A DNA stretch of 23,304 bases from DAOVRD01 sp964521715. Its GTDB lineage: Bacteria > Planctomycetota > Brocadiia > SM23-32. The notes under the pieces were generated by a model. It was not told where the DNA came from, ran no database searches, and saw nothing but the letters and a program-made list of their open reading frames with translations. The position numbers and the translations under genes were made by a program. The stretch covers positions 1-23,304 of the forward strand of contig CAZFSS010000042.1 in assembly GCA_964521715.1 (NCBI GenBank), written 5' to 3'. Below are positions 23,217 through 23,304 of this stretch, piece after piece (position 1 is the stretch's first letter; every line of letters begins with the position of its first letter).

Positions 23217-23304
23217 GGGCCGGCGCAGGCCAGGCTATGGAGAACTGCGTAGCTATTGAGCCAGGTAAATCTAATGTTGTTGGTGCTCATAGGCGAATCG
23301 GCAG

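Noticed and set aside
1..23304. tRNA, rRNA, CRISPR, insertion-sequence or phage features
   Set aside because: By eye I saw no cloverleaf-like sequence, regularly spaced repeats, transposase motifs or terminal inverted repeats; I could not run a dedicated search.

Overview
The window is high-GC bacterial DNA with 17 genes, one of them a partial C-terminus at the left edge. There is no rRNA, tRNA, CRISPR array, transposase or phage gene. The gene mix suggests an uncultured PVC-type bacterium (Planctomycetota, Lentisphaerota or a neighbouring lineage such as Hydrogenedentota): a HEAT-repeat protein, lipoproteins, two heme-motif PD40 propellers each paired with a DUF6057-type membrane protein, radical SAM enzymes, M55 peptidase and varied glycoside hydrolases. 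This placement is an inference from gene content and GC only.

Layout. 1-1165 (+): the tail of an upstream gene, a small lipoprotein that looks frameshifted, and a membrane-anchored HEAT-repeat protein, in DNA of visibly lower GC. 7613-1232 (-): a probable five-gene operon running carboxymuconolactone-decarboxylase-like protein, B12-binding-type radical SAM protein, DUF6057 membrane protein, CxxCH/PD40 propeller, M55 D-aminopeptidase. 7844-9316 (+): a divergent SPASM-type radical SAM enzyme with a CX5CX2C cluster motif; the shared intergenic region carries a perfect 9-bp inverted repeat over the leftward promoter. 11444-9372 (-): a GH130-like protein and a GH20-like protein, each behind its own sigma70-like promoter. 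11742-16191 (+): a second, paralogous DUF6057 + CxxCH/PD40 pair followed by a gluzincin-type metallopeptidase gene that carries a frameshift. 18320-16208 (-): a HAD-superfamily protein and a conserved protein of possible deoxyhypusine-synthase-like fold, 4 nt apart. 18466-23216 (+): a dienelactone-hydrolase-type esterase, a metallo-beta-lactamase-fold lipoprotein, and a large secreted clan GH-A-like glycosidase.

How the genes may work together. The most distinctive content is the duplicated two-gene module: a polytopic membrane protein with a long helical C-terminal domain, followed immediately by an N-terminally anchored beta-propeller with one heme-c-type CxxCH motif at the same residue position (184-188) in both copies. 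The close spacing (a 4-nt ATGA overlap in copy 1, a 12-nt gap in copy 2) suggests that the two proteins form an envelope complex. Its function is unknown to me. The surrounding enzymes (M55 peptidase, GH20/GH130/GH-A glycosidases, esterase) fit a scavenger that degrades peptidoglycan and polysaccharide. Recurrent promoters of the form TTGnnn-N16 to 18-TAnnnT can be read in most of the divergent gaps.
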